Source of the DNA: Pseudomonadales bacterium
Lineage (GTDB): Bacteria; Pseudomonadota; Gammaproteobacteria; Pseudomonadales; UBA5518
Direction: 5' to 3'
NCBI GenBank assembly: GCA_022072145.1
Contig: JAJVIG010000036.1
Span: 1 to 64,000, forward strand
Length of the DNA stretch: 64,000 bases
How positions within the stretch are numbered: position 1 is the first letter of the stretch; the number at the start of each line of letters is the position of its first letter. The notes under the pieces were generated by a model. The model was not told where the DNA came from, made no database searches, and saw only the letters and a program-made list of their open reading frames with translations. Both the position numbers and the translations under genes were made by a program. Shown here piece after piece: positions 37,573 through 45,930 of this stretch.

Positions 37573-38118
37573 TCAGCGGCCTTTCAGCGCAGCACGAAAA
37601 CCTGTCCAATCGAAGGCGGGCCCCGGATCGGTCTTGCGCCCCGGGGCGATGTCCGCATGGCCAACGATACGCCCGATGGTGATCGCAGGATAGTGGCGCA
37701 TCAGCGCGCGCGTCACGCGCAGCAGCCGCCGGTACTGCGCGCGCGTGTAGGGGCGCTGGTCGGTGCCTTCCAGCTCGATGCCGATACTGAAGTCGTTGCA
37801 CCCGGTGCGCCCCGCGAAACACGACTCGCCCGCGTGCCAGGCGCGCCGTCCGAAGGCCACGAACTGGGTCGCCCGGCCCCGGCGGTCGATCAGCAGGTGT
37901 GCCGAGACCCGCAGCGCGCGCAGTTGCCCGAAGTACGGATGCGCCGAGCAGTCGAGCGTGTTCAGGAACAGGCGCTCGATGAATCCGCCGCCGAAGCGCC
38001 CCGGCGGCAGGCTGATGTTGTGGATCACGAGCAGGCTGATCTCGGCGCCCGGACGCGCGTTCGCGTTGTCCGACTCCAGCCGCCGCGCTCCGCGCAGCCA
38101 TCCCCCGGCGTCGATCAT
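37573..38118 (-). CDS. ampD: N-acetyl-anhydromuramyl-L-alanine amidase AmpD
   Basis: AmpD cleaves anhydro-muropeptides in the cytosol, which prevents AmpC induction. The 181-residue product has the amidase_2 zinc ligands His33 (LLVIHNIS), a C-terminal His near residue 153 (GHADIAPGRKTDPG) and Asp near 163, and Glu near 115 (GIELEG). I chose ATG 38118 (MIDAGGWLRG); the frame runs upstream but without homology. It heads the ampD-ampE-ROK unit. Confidence 0.94.
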   Translation of the reverse strand: MIDAGGWLRGARRLESDNANARPGAEISLLVIHNISLPPGRFGGGFIERLFLNTLDCSAHPYFGQLRALRVSAHLLIDRRGRATQFVAFGRRAWHAGESCFAGRTGCNDFSIGIELEGTDQRPYTRAQYRRLLRVTRALMRHYPAITIGRIVGHADIAPGRKTDPGPAFDWTGFRAALKGR

Positions 38119-38217
38119 CGGTATCCTGCCCCGCAGCCCATCGGTGCGACGATTATCGATCAAAACCCGTCGGACCGACGTTCCTGTCACCACCGGCTGC
38201 CGGAAGACGGGTGGCTG

Positions 38218-38280
38218 CCACGCTACAGATCGGCAGGCTTCCACGCTACAGATCGGCGGGCTTCCACGCTACAGATCGGC
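38218..38280 (+). repeat. Three 23-bp tandem repeats
   Basis: The 17-bp core CCACGCTACAGATCGGC occurs three times at 38218-38234, 38241-38257 and 38264-38280, a perfect 23-bp period. The units lie between the ampD start and the DUF1214 gene (ATG 38363). Each core contains the near-palindrome CTACAGATCGG. Function unknown; possible regulator-binding sites or simple tandem duplication. Confidence 0.85.
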
Positions 38281-38362
38281 GGAAGTCCGGCCAGGCGGAC
38301 GGCAGGACGTGCGCGGCGGGATTATCGGTTATCGTTGCAACCCGACCCGGGAGGACGCAACG

Positions 38363-39445
38363 ATGACCGCGCACGCGCAACCGTGGCAGGCATTCATGCA
38401 GGACATGGCGCAACTGGAGCAGGAACTGCTCGCCATCGCACCGGACTGCGAGCTGGCGCACGCCGAGGCGCAGCGGTATCTGGCGCGCCTGCTGCGTTAT
38501 GCGATCGGCCGCCATATCGACCGCACCGGTTCCCCCGCCCGCCCGGTCATCAGCCAGGAAACCGCGCGTATCGGCGGCGACAACCCGGACTACCGCTACG
38601 GCACCGCCGATCTGGACGGACGCCTGCGCTACCGCGTGGCCGGCCGCCTCAACGATGCCTACCGGCTCGGCATCGGCACCTACGCCGGCGGACTGGGCAC
38701 CGCGCAGGGGCTGCGCGGGACCGGTTACGTCAACGTGGATGCCCGGATGGTCGACGACAGCGGCCGCTTCGAACTGATCCTGTCCACCGAAACGGTGCCG
38801 GGCCACTGGCTGCCGATGGCCACCGGAACCAACAGCCTGATCATCCGCCAACTGGTGCTGGATCCGCAGGCGCATCGGCCGGCCGAGATCGCCATCGAAT
38901 GCCTGTCGGGCGCGGACTGTGTCGAGCTGCGTCCCGTTGCAGGCGACGAACTGCTAGCCCGAATGGCGCATGCGCGGCAGTTCCTGGCGGGCACGGTGCG
39001 CCAGTTCATCGGCTGGAGCGCCAGCTTCGCCCGCTTTCCCAACGCCGTGCGCCCGCTCGATCCGGCCCTGCTCGGCGCGGCGCAGGGAGACCCCGGCACG
39101 CGTTACTTCAACGGCTACTACCGCCTGCAGCCGGGCGAGGCGCTGGTGGTCGAATTCACGCCGCCGCCGTGCGACTACTGGAACCTGCAGGCCTGCAACC
39201 ACTGGCTGGAGTCACTGGACATCCTGCGGCAACCGGCACACATCAACCACTACACGGCGAAGGCCGATGCGAACGGCCGGGTGCGCGCCGTGATCACGCC
39301 CGAGTGTCCGGGCGTGGACAACTGGATCGACACCGTCGGCCACCGGGAAGGCTGCCTGGCGATGCGCTGGGTGGGACTCGCCGCAGGACACGAACCGCCG
39401 GCGCTCGACTGCCGCGTGTGCGCGGTGGCCTCGCTCGGCGCCTAG
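38363..39445 (+). CDS. DUF1214 domain-containing protein
   Basis: The 360-residue product matches DUF1214 proteins (RFELILSTETVPGHWLPMATG, ...YFNGYYRLQPGEALVVEF, CDYWNLQACNHWLESLD), a family of unknown function common in actinobacteria and marine gammaproteobacteria. No signal peptide or catalytic motif is obvious; the C-terminus has paired Cys (CRVCAV). RBS GGGAGGA precedes ATG 38363. It is 4 bases from the sulfotransferase start, so both act in one unit. Confidence 0.85.
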   Translation: MTAHAQPWQAFMQDMAQLEQELLAIAPDCELAHAEAQRYLARLLRYAIGRHIDRTGSPARPVISQETARIGGDNPDYRYGTADLDGRLRYRVAGRLNDAYRLGIGTYAGGLGTAQGLRGTGYVNVDARMVDDSGRFELILSTETVPGHWLPMATGTNSLIIRQLVLDPQAHRPAEIAIECLSGADCVELRPVAGDELLARMAHARQFLAGTVRQFIGWSASFARFPNAVRPLDPALLGAAQGDPGTRYFNGYYRLQPGEALVVEFTPPPCDYWNLQACNHWLESLDILRQPAHINHYTAKADANGRVRAVITPECPGVDNWIDTVGHREGCLAMRWVGLAAGHEPPALDCRVCAVASLGA

Positions 39446-39449
39446 CACG

Positions 39450-40559
39450 ATGGACTGGTCGCGCAGCGCGCTGGAACACACCGCCAGCACCCGTACCGGA
39501 CTGCAGGACTTCGGACCGCCCGACTACCTCGCCGGCCTCGAGGAACTGCTGCGCGGCTACCGGGCCGCGGACCTGAACGAACAGCAGACGATCGCCATCC
39601 AGACCACGCTGATCGACCTGCTGGCAGAGCGTCTGCGCAGCCAGCAACGGCTGCAGACCACCGCGGTGGCGCCTGTCGAACGGCCGTGGTTCATCCTCGG
39701 CATGCCCCGCTCGGGAACCACCGCCCTGCACCGCCTGCTCTGCGCCGACCCGCGCGCGCAAGGCCTGGAGTACTGGCTGGGCATGCACCCGCAACCGCGC
39801 CCGCCGCGCGGCGAGTGGCCACGCAACCCGGACTACCGGCAGGAGCGCGCCACACTCGAGGTGCTGCGGTTGCAGCACCCCGGCTTGTTCGCGCTGCACC
39901 CGATCGCGGTCGACGAGGTCGATGAGTGCCGGCTGCTGCTGATGCAGAGCTTCACGAACCATTCGTTTTCCTTCAATGCGCCGCTGCCCGCGTACGAAGC
40001 GTGGCTGTGGCAGCACGATCTGCGCCCCAGCTATGCGCGCTACCGCGCGCTGCTGGGGCTGATCGACGGCGGCACGCGCCGCCGCTGGGTGCTGAAGGAC
40101 CCCAGCCACCTCGCCTCGCTCGATGCGCTGCTGGCGGAATTTCCCGATCTGCGCGTGATCCACACCTCGCGGGATCCGGTGCAATACATCCCCTCGATCT
40201 GCGCGCTGGTCTGCGGCTGGCGCCGACTGCTCGATCCCGCCGCGAACGCGCACGACATCGGGCGGCAGGCGCTGGCGATCTGGTCACGCTCGGCGGCGGA
40301 ACTGGCGCGCTGGCGGCGCGCCAACCCGGGCATTCCCTGGTACACGGTGGGACTGCCGGCGCTGCAGCGCGATCCGATGGCCGTGGTGCAGGCAATCTAC
40401 GACGCGCTGGGGGAACCCTTGTCCGCGCCAGCACGGCAGGCGATGGATGCGCTGCTCGCCGGCGGACTCCACGGCGGGCGCAACGAGCGCGCACCGGAGC
40501 CGGAGATATTCGGCCTGTCACGCCAGACGATCGAAGCAGCGTTCCAGCCCTCCCCGTAG
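39450..40559 (+). CDS. Sulfotransferase family protein
   Basis: The 369-residue product has the 5'-PAPS binding P-loop-like motif FILGMPRSGTTALHRLL (about residues 81-97) and the second PAPS motif region DLRVIHTSRDPVQYIPS (3'-phosphate-binding Arg/Ser). It is predicted to transfer a sulfo group from PAPS to an alcohol or sugar, likely a lipid, steroid or glycan. Coupled to the DUF1214 gene. Its TAG stop lies in the first REP of cluster 7. Confidence 0.87.
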   Translation: MDWSRSALEHTASTRTGLQDFGPPDYLAGLEELLRGYRAADLNEQQTIAIQTTLIDLLAERLRSQQRLQTTAVAPVERPWFILGMPRSGTTALHRLLCADPRAQGLEYWLGMHPQPRPPRGEWPRNPDYRQERATLEVLRLQHPGLFALHPIAVDEVDECRLLLMQSFTNHSFSFNAPLPAYEAWLWQHDLRPSYARYRALLGLIDGGTRRRWVLKDPSHLASLDALLAEFPDLRVIHTSRDPVQYIPSICALVCGWRRLLDPAANAHDIGRQALAIWSRSAAELARWRRANPGIPWYTVGLPALQRDPMAVVQAIYDALGEPLSAPARQAMDALLAGGLHGGRNERAPEPEIFGLSRQTIEAAFQPSP

Positions 40560-40879
40560 GTTCGGCCTGCGGCCGAACATTTGTCCGGGCACCTGTCCGG
40601 GCACAGCCCGGACCTACACGATGCCCGTAGGTTCGGCCTGTGGCCGGACATTTGTCCGCGCACCTGTCCGGGCACAGCCCGGACCTACACGATGCCCGTA
40701 GGTTCGGCCTGCGGCCGAACATTTGTCCGGGCACCTGTCCGGGCACAGCCCGGACCTACGGCCGCACGATGCCCCGTAGGTTCGGCCTGCGGCCGAACAT
40801 TTGTCCGGGCACCTGTCCGGGCACAGCCCGGACCTACACGATGCCCGTAGGTTCGGCCTGCGGCCGAACATTTGTCCGG
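40556..40879. repeat. REP cluster 7: tandem BIME with five direct and four inverted REPs
   Basis: Direct REPs (arms TTCGGCC/GGCCGAA; one variant GGCCGGA) start at 40556, 40627, 40698, 40776 and 40847, each except the last followed by an inverted REP (arms TCCGGGC/GCCCGGA). Spacing is 71, 71, 78 and 71 bases, so the BIME unit was amplified in tandem. The first TAG is the sulfotransferase stop codon. The array ends where a truncated GNAT gene begins. Confidence 0.93.
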
Positions 40880-40885
40880 GCGCAG

Positions 40886-41038
40886 GCCGCCGACATTGCC
40901 GGAATCCGGTGTCTATTGGTCCACGCGAAGGACGATGCCGCGCGCCAGTGGTACGAAAGCTGGGATTTCGAACCGAGCCCCACCGATCCGTATCACCGGT
41001 TCCTGATGCTCAAGGATCTGAAGGCCATGCTGAACTGA
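40886..41038 (+). pseudogene. C-terminal fragment of a GNAT acetyltransferase (TacT/AtaT-like toxin family)
   Basis: The reading frame carries AADIAGIRCLLVHAKDDAA, then RQWYESWDFEPSPTDPYHRF and MLKDLKAMLN, the typical C-terminus of GNAT toxins (acetyl tRNA-blocking toxins) that are usually encoded with DUF1778 antitoxins. Only about 50 residues remain. The upstream part is replaced by REP sequence, so it is a remnant truncated at the edge of cluster 7. No antitoxin gene is visible nearby. Confidence 0.7.
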
Positions 41039-41090
41039 AAACGACGAGTCGGCGCTCATGCCGATTCGAACGTACCAACACCCCGGCGCG

Positions 41091-41411
41091 TCACAGCACC
41101 GAATCCAACCCTTTGCGTTCGATGAGGTTCAGGAGCTTCAGGGAGGGGCCGCTCGGCTTCTTGTCGCCAATTTCCCACTTCTGCACCGTAGAGACGCTGG
41201 TGTTGAGCACGGCCGCGAACACGGCCTGACTGACGTGAGCGCGCTCACGCAAGGATTTGATCTGCTGCGGCGGCATCTCATGCACATCGAGATGGCACAA
41301 CGCGTCGAATTCGGCCATGCGCCGCTTGCTGATGATTCCGGCATTCTTCAGCCCTCGCGCGGTCTCGTGCACTTCCTCCAGGATGCGGCGCTTACGCTTG
41401 ACCACTCTCAC
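41091..41411 (-). CDS. HTH antitoxin, HigA/NadS-like
   Basis: The 106-residue product has a C-terminal helix-turn-helix (SLRERAHVSQAVFAAVLNTS then TVQKWEIG) and a basic N-terminus. It overlaps the end of the toxin gene by 20 bases, and toxin-first order is typical for HigBA-type modules. It should repress its own operon and neutralise the toxin. Confidence 0.87.
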   Translation of the reverse strand: MRVVKRKRRILEEVHETARGLKNAGIISKRRMAEFDALCHLDVHEMPPQQIKSLRERAHVSQAVFAAVLNTSVSTVQKWEIGDKKPSGPSLKLLNLIERKGLDSVL

Positions 41412-41778
41412 TGCTCACCTCGACTAGTTCACCCGCCGTCAGAGCGGCTGCCAATTGCTGCTCATCGAAACCCAAGAGTTCCCTGGCCATTTCCTGAAGC
41501 GCCTTCAACTCTTCCTTGTCGATATTGTCCCGCTCGTTCTTGCCGAACCCGTAAAGAAAAAACCACCGGCCTTTCAGCTTGGTCGCCACGATGGTTCGAG
41601 CGCCACCGCGTTTGCCATGCCCCGGCAACGCAACTCGCTTTTTCACCACGTATCCACCGAGATCGGCATCGATGAGCCCCAGCGCCATCTCAAAGACAGC
41701 GCCGTCCAGAGCCTCATCGTTCAGGCCGGTCTTCCGCATCCAGCGGGTAAAGGTGCGCGTTCGGAATATCCTTTCCAT
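41392..41778 (-). CDS. RelE/HigB-like toxin
   Basis: The 128-residue product (ERIFRTRTFTRWMRKTGLND..., GGARTIVATKLKGRWFFLYGFGKNERDNI) fits the RelE-type toxins of PF06296, likely an mRNA-cleaving ribosome-dependent RNase. I chose ATG 41778; the frame is open upstream (from 41844) but those residues do not match the family. It is the first gene of the pair with the HTH antitoxin. Confidence 0.83.
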   Translation of the reverse strand: MERIFRTRTFTRWMRKTGLNDEALDGAVFEMALGLIDADLGGYVVKKRVALPGHGKRGGARTIVATKLKGRWFFLYGFGKNERDNIDKEELKALQEMARELLGFDEQQLAAALTAGELVEVSSESGQA

Positions 41779-41845
41779 CAAGGCGCACTGTATCACCTGG
41801 TGCGGTAGTTTGTCAGCCGTGCCCAGCACCCGCCATCCAGGCAAC

Positions 41846-43954
41846 TCACGGCCGCCGGGGCGTGGATGGCGCGTTGGGACCCGCGATCACGATCGCTTCG
41901 CCGGTTTGCAGGGCGGCGGCCAGGTCGGCGCGCTCCCAGTTGCCGGCCTTGCCGCCCTCACCGGTGACGAACACGAACTCGCCGGTCTTCGGGAACTTGG
42001 TCAGCAGCCGCGCGCGCACCGTCGCGTGACCCGACAGACGGAACTCGATCCAGGTGTCCGGCGCCAGCTTGTCGACCAGATGCAGGTACTCCTCGGTCGG
42101 CTCGACCCGCTCGCGTGGCGTGGGCGTCAACGGCCGCGAACTGCCCAAGGCCTGCTCCAGCCCGCGCAGCTCCGCCGCGGCCTCGTCCTCGCCGAAGCCG
42201 AAGATGCGCAGCGACCGCAGCGCACCGGGAGCCACGGCCGCGAGATCCGCGCCGGGCCGCTTGGCCGCCACCGCAACCAGACCGGTCGTGGTGCGCAGCG
42301 CATCGGTCCACTCGGCACTGTCGATGCCGTGTTGCAGGAAGATCACGAACAGCGCATCGCTCCACGCACCGCGCAGGAAGTCTCCCACCACGCGCGGCAA
42401 CGCCGCATCGCCCAGCGCCGCGGTGACCGCCCGCGCCACCGCCGCCCGCGCGGTCTCGCGCTCCATGCGGCCAATCTCGGCGATCAGCGTGTGTTGCTCC
42501 AGCAACCGGATCCGCGCCTCGCGCGAGCGCACCGCCGCGCGCAACTCCCCCAGCGCGCCGGTGAACACCGACGCATCGGCACCGTACCCGGTCACGATGC
42601 GCCCCACCGCATGCTGCAGCGTGCGGAAAAAGGCGTCGCTGGCCAGCTCACCCTGCGGTGTCCAGTCGATCGCGGCCTCGGCCAGTTCGGCGAAGAACAC
42701 CCGCACCGGATTCGCCGCCGAGCTGAGCACCTCGGGATCGCGCAGCGCCGCGCGCAGCACGGGGATCTGCAGCAGGCGCAGCAGGCGCCGTACCGGCTGC
42801 GCCAGACGCTGGTCGCGCAGCACGCGGTCGAACAGCAAGCGCACCAGGTTGACCGCCTCGATCACCTCCAGCGTCAGCGCCATAGGCTTCTGGTGCCCCA
42901 GTTCCTCGAGCGCACCGTTGACCAGCTCGAACACCTCGAACGGCAGGATCCCCGCCTTCGGGTTCAGATTCGCCAGCGACTTGCCGCCCTCGACGGGCGC
43001 GCGCTGCAGACCCAGCAGCACATCGTCGAGCACGCTGCGCGGCAGCGCCATCGCCTTGCCGGGGGCGGCCAGCAACGGCGTGCGCGTGATGTCCCACAGG
43101 ATCTCGGGCGCGGCCTGCGCGAGCGGATCGAGCTCCTCGTCGGGACGCGCGCCGGTCGGCAGTTCCTCCAGCGCGAGCGAGGAATCCCCGCCATCCGTGG
43201 CCTCGTCGCCCGCGTCTTCCTCCGGCTCGGGTTCGATCCCGCTCATGCATTCGGCATAGAACGGCCGCAGTTCGTCGAGCACGAAACGGGCGAACAGCTT
43301 CACGAACGCCGACCGCGCGTCGGGAATCACCTCGACCGCATTCACCGCCGCGAAGAAATGCCGCCCCAGCACCGCGGGCGCCAGCGGCAGTGTGGTCGGG
43401 TCCAGGCGCCGCTGCCCGGTCTGCTGCAGGATGTGGCGCCCGATCGCGAGCAGCGCCTCGCGATGGTCCGCGAGCGCGCGCGTAGCGAGGTTCTCGACCG
43501 CGATGCTCTCCTCGAGCCGCTCGTCCTGCACCAGCCCCAGGCCCTTCGGCTCGAGCGCGAGCTCGAACGGTGCGTCCGTCTTCGCGCCCGCGCCGCGAGC
43601 GTCCGCGGGCGCGGGCACGAACTGGTCGAACTCGGCCAGCACGGCCGTCGTGAACGCCTCTTCCAGCCGCGGCCGCTTGATCTGCCACTCGCGGGCGGCC
43701 ATGTGCAGATCCGCCTTCTCGACCTTGCTCGGCGTCTTCATCGCCAGGCCCTGCAGGAACTGCTCGGCGTTGGCGTTCATGTAGTTCAGCAGGTAGCGCA
43801 GGGCACGGCGCGCGTGGGTGCGCAGCGTCGCGAGCCGGTCCGGGGGCGCATCAGCCATCACGTTGTCCGCATCGGTCCAGGGGAAAGCCGGCGCGCGGCC
43901 TTCGGCTCGCGTTTCCGGCGCCGTAAACAGCGTCTTGTGTGAGGAAGTATACAT
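41846..43954 (-). CDS. DUF1631 family protein
   Basis: The 702-residue product is a large Ala/Leu/Arg-rich cytosolic protein of the DUF1631 family (often annotated from old data as a thymidine phosphorylase). It has a central acidic low-complexity stretch (EPEPEEDAGDEATDGGD) and C-terminal TEEYLHLVDKLAPDTWIEF... In Pseudomonas a DUF1631 gene sits between ampD and nadC. Here it lies between a toxin-antitoxin pair and another toxin-antitoxin pair next to the truncated nadC. The start is uncertain (43954 or 43858). Confidence 0.82.
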   Translation of the reverse strand: MYTSSHKTLFTAPETRAEGRAPAFPWTDADNVMADAPPDRLATLRTHARRALRYLLNYMNANAEQFLQGLAMKTPSKVEKADLHMAAREWQIKRPRLEEAFTTAVLAEFDQFVPAPADARGAGAKTDAPFELALEPKGLGLVQDERLEESIAVENLATRALADHREALLAIGRHILQQTGQRRLDPTTLPLAPAVLGRHFFAAVNAVEVIPDARSAFVKLFARFVLDELRPFYAECMSGIEPEPEEDAGDEATDGGDSSLALEELPTGARPDEELDPLAQAAPEILWDITRTPLLAAPGKAMALPRSVLDDVLLGLQRAPVEGGKSLANLNPKAGILPFEVFELVNGALEELGHQKPMALTLEVIEAVNLVRLLFDRVLRDQRLAQPVRRLLRLLQIPVLRAALRDPEVLSSAANPVRVFFAELAEAAIDWTPQGELASDAFFRTLQHAVGRIVTGYGADASVFTGALGELRAAVRSREARIRLLEQHTLIAEIGRMERETARAAVARAVTAALGDAALPRVVGDFLRGAWSDALFVIFLQHGIDSAEWTDALRTTTGLVAVAAKRPGADLAAVAPGALRSLRIFGFGEDEAAAELRGLEQALGSSRPLTPTPRERVEPTEEYLHLVDKLAPDTWIEFRLSGHATVRARLLTKFPKTGEFVFVTGEGGKAGNWERADLAAALQTGEAIVIAGPNAPSTPRRP

Positions 43955-44110
43955 AACGGTCAGGATAGCGGCGGACGCCGCGGGAGACCGGAAACGCGTC
44001 ACAAAACCCAGCCCACCGAGACAAGGATTCACCAGTTTTCCGAACAATGACGACGGACAACTGGACCCGGGGCAATAGCGCAGGATTGACGCCCGATGCC
44101 AAGTGGCTAC

Positions 44111-44131
44111 CATAACTGTTGTTAATAGTTA
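44111..44131 (+). promoter_or_regulatory. Candidate ParD operator upstream of parDE
   Basis: TAACTGTT-GTT-AATAGTTA is a near-perfect inverted repeat (one mismatch), immediately before the AGGAG ribosome binding site of parD. AT-rich palindromes at this position are typical autoregulatory operators of ribbon-helix-helix antitoxins. Confidence 0.6.
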
Positions 44132-44142
44132 GGAGCCGTGTC

Positions 44143-44409
44143 ATGCCGACCAGCGTCGCTCTTGGAAGCCACTTTGAAACCTTTATCCGCGACCAAGTAC
44201 GCAGCGGTCGTTTCAACAACGTCAGCGAAGTAGTGCGCGCCGGCCTGCGTCTGCTGGAGGAGCGTGAGCAACGCCAGCAGTTGGAACTGCAGGCATTGCG
44301 CGCCGAGATCGCGGCAGGCCTGTCCAGCGGCGTCCGCAAGCCTGCCGACGAGGTTTTTGACCGGCTGGAAGCCAAATACAGCGCACAGGCTCGTGGTGAA
44401 GCGCGCTGA
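44143..44409 (+). CDS. parD: Type II antitoxin ParD (CC2985 family)
   Basis: The 88-residue product has the ribbon-helix-helix N-terminus (PTSVALGSHFETFIRDQVRS then GRFNNVSEVVRAGLRLLEE) and a charged C-terminal arm (QLELQALRAEIAAGLSSG). RBS AGGAG precedes ATG 44143. Its stop overlaps the ParE start (TGATG). It should bind the palindrome upstream and repress the operon. Confidence 0.92.
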   Translation: MPTSVALGSHFETFIRDQVRSGRFNNVSEVVRAGLRLLEEREQRQQLELQALRAEIAAGLSSGVRKPADEVFDRLEAKYSAQARGEAR

Positions 44410-44708
44410 TGCGGCTAACCTTCACTCCGCTTGCCGAGCAGGATCTGGAGGCCATTGCCGACTACATTGGCGCCGACAACCCGGTACGCGCAATTTCCTT
44501 TGTTCGTGAGCTTCGGGCGCAATGCAAACAGATCACAATGAACCCGGTTGGCTATCGCCTACGTCCGGAACTGGGCGTGGACATCCGCTCCTGCACCCAC
44601 GGCAGCTACGTAATCTTCTTCGTCGCCGAACCGCGTGAGGTCTCCATCGTTCGCATCCTGCACGGTGCTCGCGATTTACCTGTGGCCTTCGAACACGGTG
44701 CGCCCTAA
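44409..44708 (+). CDS. parE: Type II toxin ParE
   Basis: The 99-residue product ([20 protein letters not shown], ...[45 protein letters not shown]) matches the ParE/RelE toxin family; ParE proteins block DNA gyrase. It is translated from a start overlapping the parD stop. It stands upstream of the truncated nadC, at the edge of the insertion region. Confidence 0.92.
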   Translation: MRLTFTPLAEQDLEAIADYIGADNPVRAISFVRELRAQCKQITMNPVGYRLRPELGVDIRSCTHGSYVIFFVAEPREVSIVRILHGARDLPVAFEHGAP

Positions 44709-44812
44709 AGCACGCCGGATTCTCCGCACCAAGTGCAGCCCTGCTGACCCAGGACGTCGATATCGGCCAAATAAAGGCTAGAATGCCCCCCTACCGCCGC
44801 GGAACCCCAGCG

Positions 44813-45268
44813 ATGAACCACGAACTGCTGCAACCCGACGTGATCGCCGCCAACGTGCGCAGCGCGCTCGCCGAGGACATCGGCAGCGGCGACGTGACCG
44901 CGCACCTGGTGCCCGCGGGCCAGCACGCGCACGCGCACGTCGTCACCCGCGAACGCGCAACGGTGTGCGGGCGCGCGTGGGTGGACGAGGTATTCCGCCA
45001 GGTGGACCCGGAGGTGGTGCTGACCTGGCACTGCGCCGATGGCGAGGCGGTCGACCCCGGCAAGGTGCTGTTCGACGCCGCGGGCCGCGCCCGCTCGCTG
45101 CTGAGCGCCGAGCGCACCGCGCTCAACTTCCTGCAACTGCTGTCCGGTACCGCGACCCGCTGCCGCCACTTCGCCGACATCGTCGCCGGCCTGCCCACGA
45201 AGCTGCTCGACACGCGCAAGACGATACCGGGGCTGCGCCTCGCGCAGAAATACGCCGTGCGCTGCGGT
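44813..45268 (+). pseudogene. nadC: Truncated nadC copy (N-terminal 152 codons)
   Basis: The frame matches the start of quinolinate phosphoribosyltransferase ([36 protein letters not shown], ..., [20 protein letters not shown]). It follows the intact nadC at 56845 at about 85% identity over 152 residues (129 identical by hand alignment), then breaks off near 45268 in the sequence GCTGCGGT. The C-terminal half that holds much of the active site is missing. Reading through gives about 50 unrelated residues to a stop at 45415. Its promoter region also resembles that of the intact copy (shared CTAGAATGC). Confidence 0.9.
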
Positions 45269-45411
45269 TGGACACGGCAGGACGCCGGACGGTTCGGATT
45301 GAGTCAGGTCAGAGGGGCATTGATCCGTTGCATATCCGATCGGATAGTTTGTGTGTTCATGCATTCGTATTTGACAAACCAAGCGCATGGACACATTGTC
45401 TGCGCAATGAA

Positions 45412-45930
45412 ATGAAACAGGATATGGCCGGCAACCTGTATATTCATCCGACGGCAAATGTCGCAGATTCGGCAGTGGTCGGTGACGGCACTAAGGTGTG
45501 GATCAATGTGCAGATCCGTGAAAACGCAGTGATCGGTTGTAACTGCAACATCTCAAAAGATGTCTACATCGATCATTCCGTGAAGATTGGAGACGGCTGC
45601 AAAATCCAGAACAGTGTTTCCGTCTACAATGGGGTGACCATTGAGGACAGGGTGTTCGTGGGGCCCAATGCGGTGTTCACGAACGACAAGGTTCCGCGCG
45701 CCTTCACCGCAACATGGAATGTCACGCCGACGCTTGTGAGAAGCGGCGCCAGCATCGGGGCCAATGCAACAATCGTGTGCGGAATCACCATTGGGGAGTA
45801 CGCCATGGTCGCAGCAGGTGCAGTCGTTACCAAAGATGTGGCGCCATACACACTCGTGGCGGGCAATCCGGCACGCAGAATAGGCACTGTCGATAAGGAC
45901 GGAAATCGCGTTGAGAAGATGGAGGGATGA
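45412..45930 (+). CDS. Hexapeptide-repeat (LbH) N-acetyltransferase, WbpD-like
   Basis: The 172-residue product ([20 protein letters not shown] then [20 protein letters not shown]) has the left-handed beta-helix hexapeptide repeats. It also has [20 protein letters not shown], typical of WbpD/WlbB acetyltransferases acting on UDP-3-amino-sugars. It overlaps the next gene by four bases (ATGA). The start could also be ATG 45424. It is the first gene in the island, with no clear promoter seen in the 140 bases before it. Confidence 0.85.
   Translation: MKQDMAGNLYIHPTANVADSAVVGDGTKVWINVQIRENAVIGCNCNISKDVYIDHSVKIGDGCKIQNSVSVYNGVTIEDRVFVGPNAVFTNDKVPRAFTATWNVTPTLVRSGASIGANATIVCGITIGEYAMVAAGAVVTKDVAPYTLVAGNPARRIGTVDKDGNRVEKMEG

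Noticed and set aside
36580..39576. Very long plus-strand open frame covering ROK, ampE, ampD and the DUF1214 gene
   Set aside because: It is a shadow of codon bias. The real genes on both strands carry clear motifs.
40581..40871. Open frames within the REP array of cluster 7
   Set aside because: They are translations of repeated palindromes and not genes.
45269..45411. Continuation of the truncated nadC frame to 45415 as a real protein end
   Set aside because: The residues after the breakpoint share nothing with NadC; this is read-through into foreign DNA.
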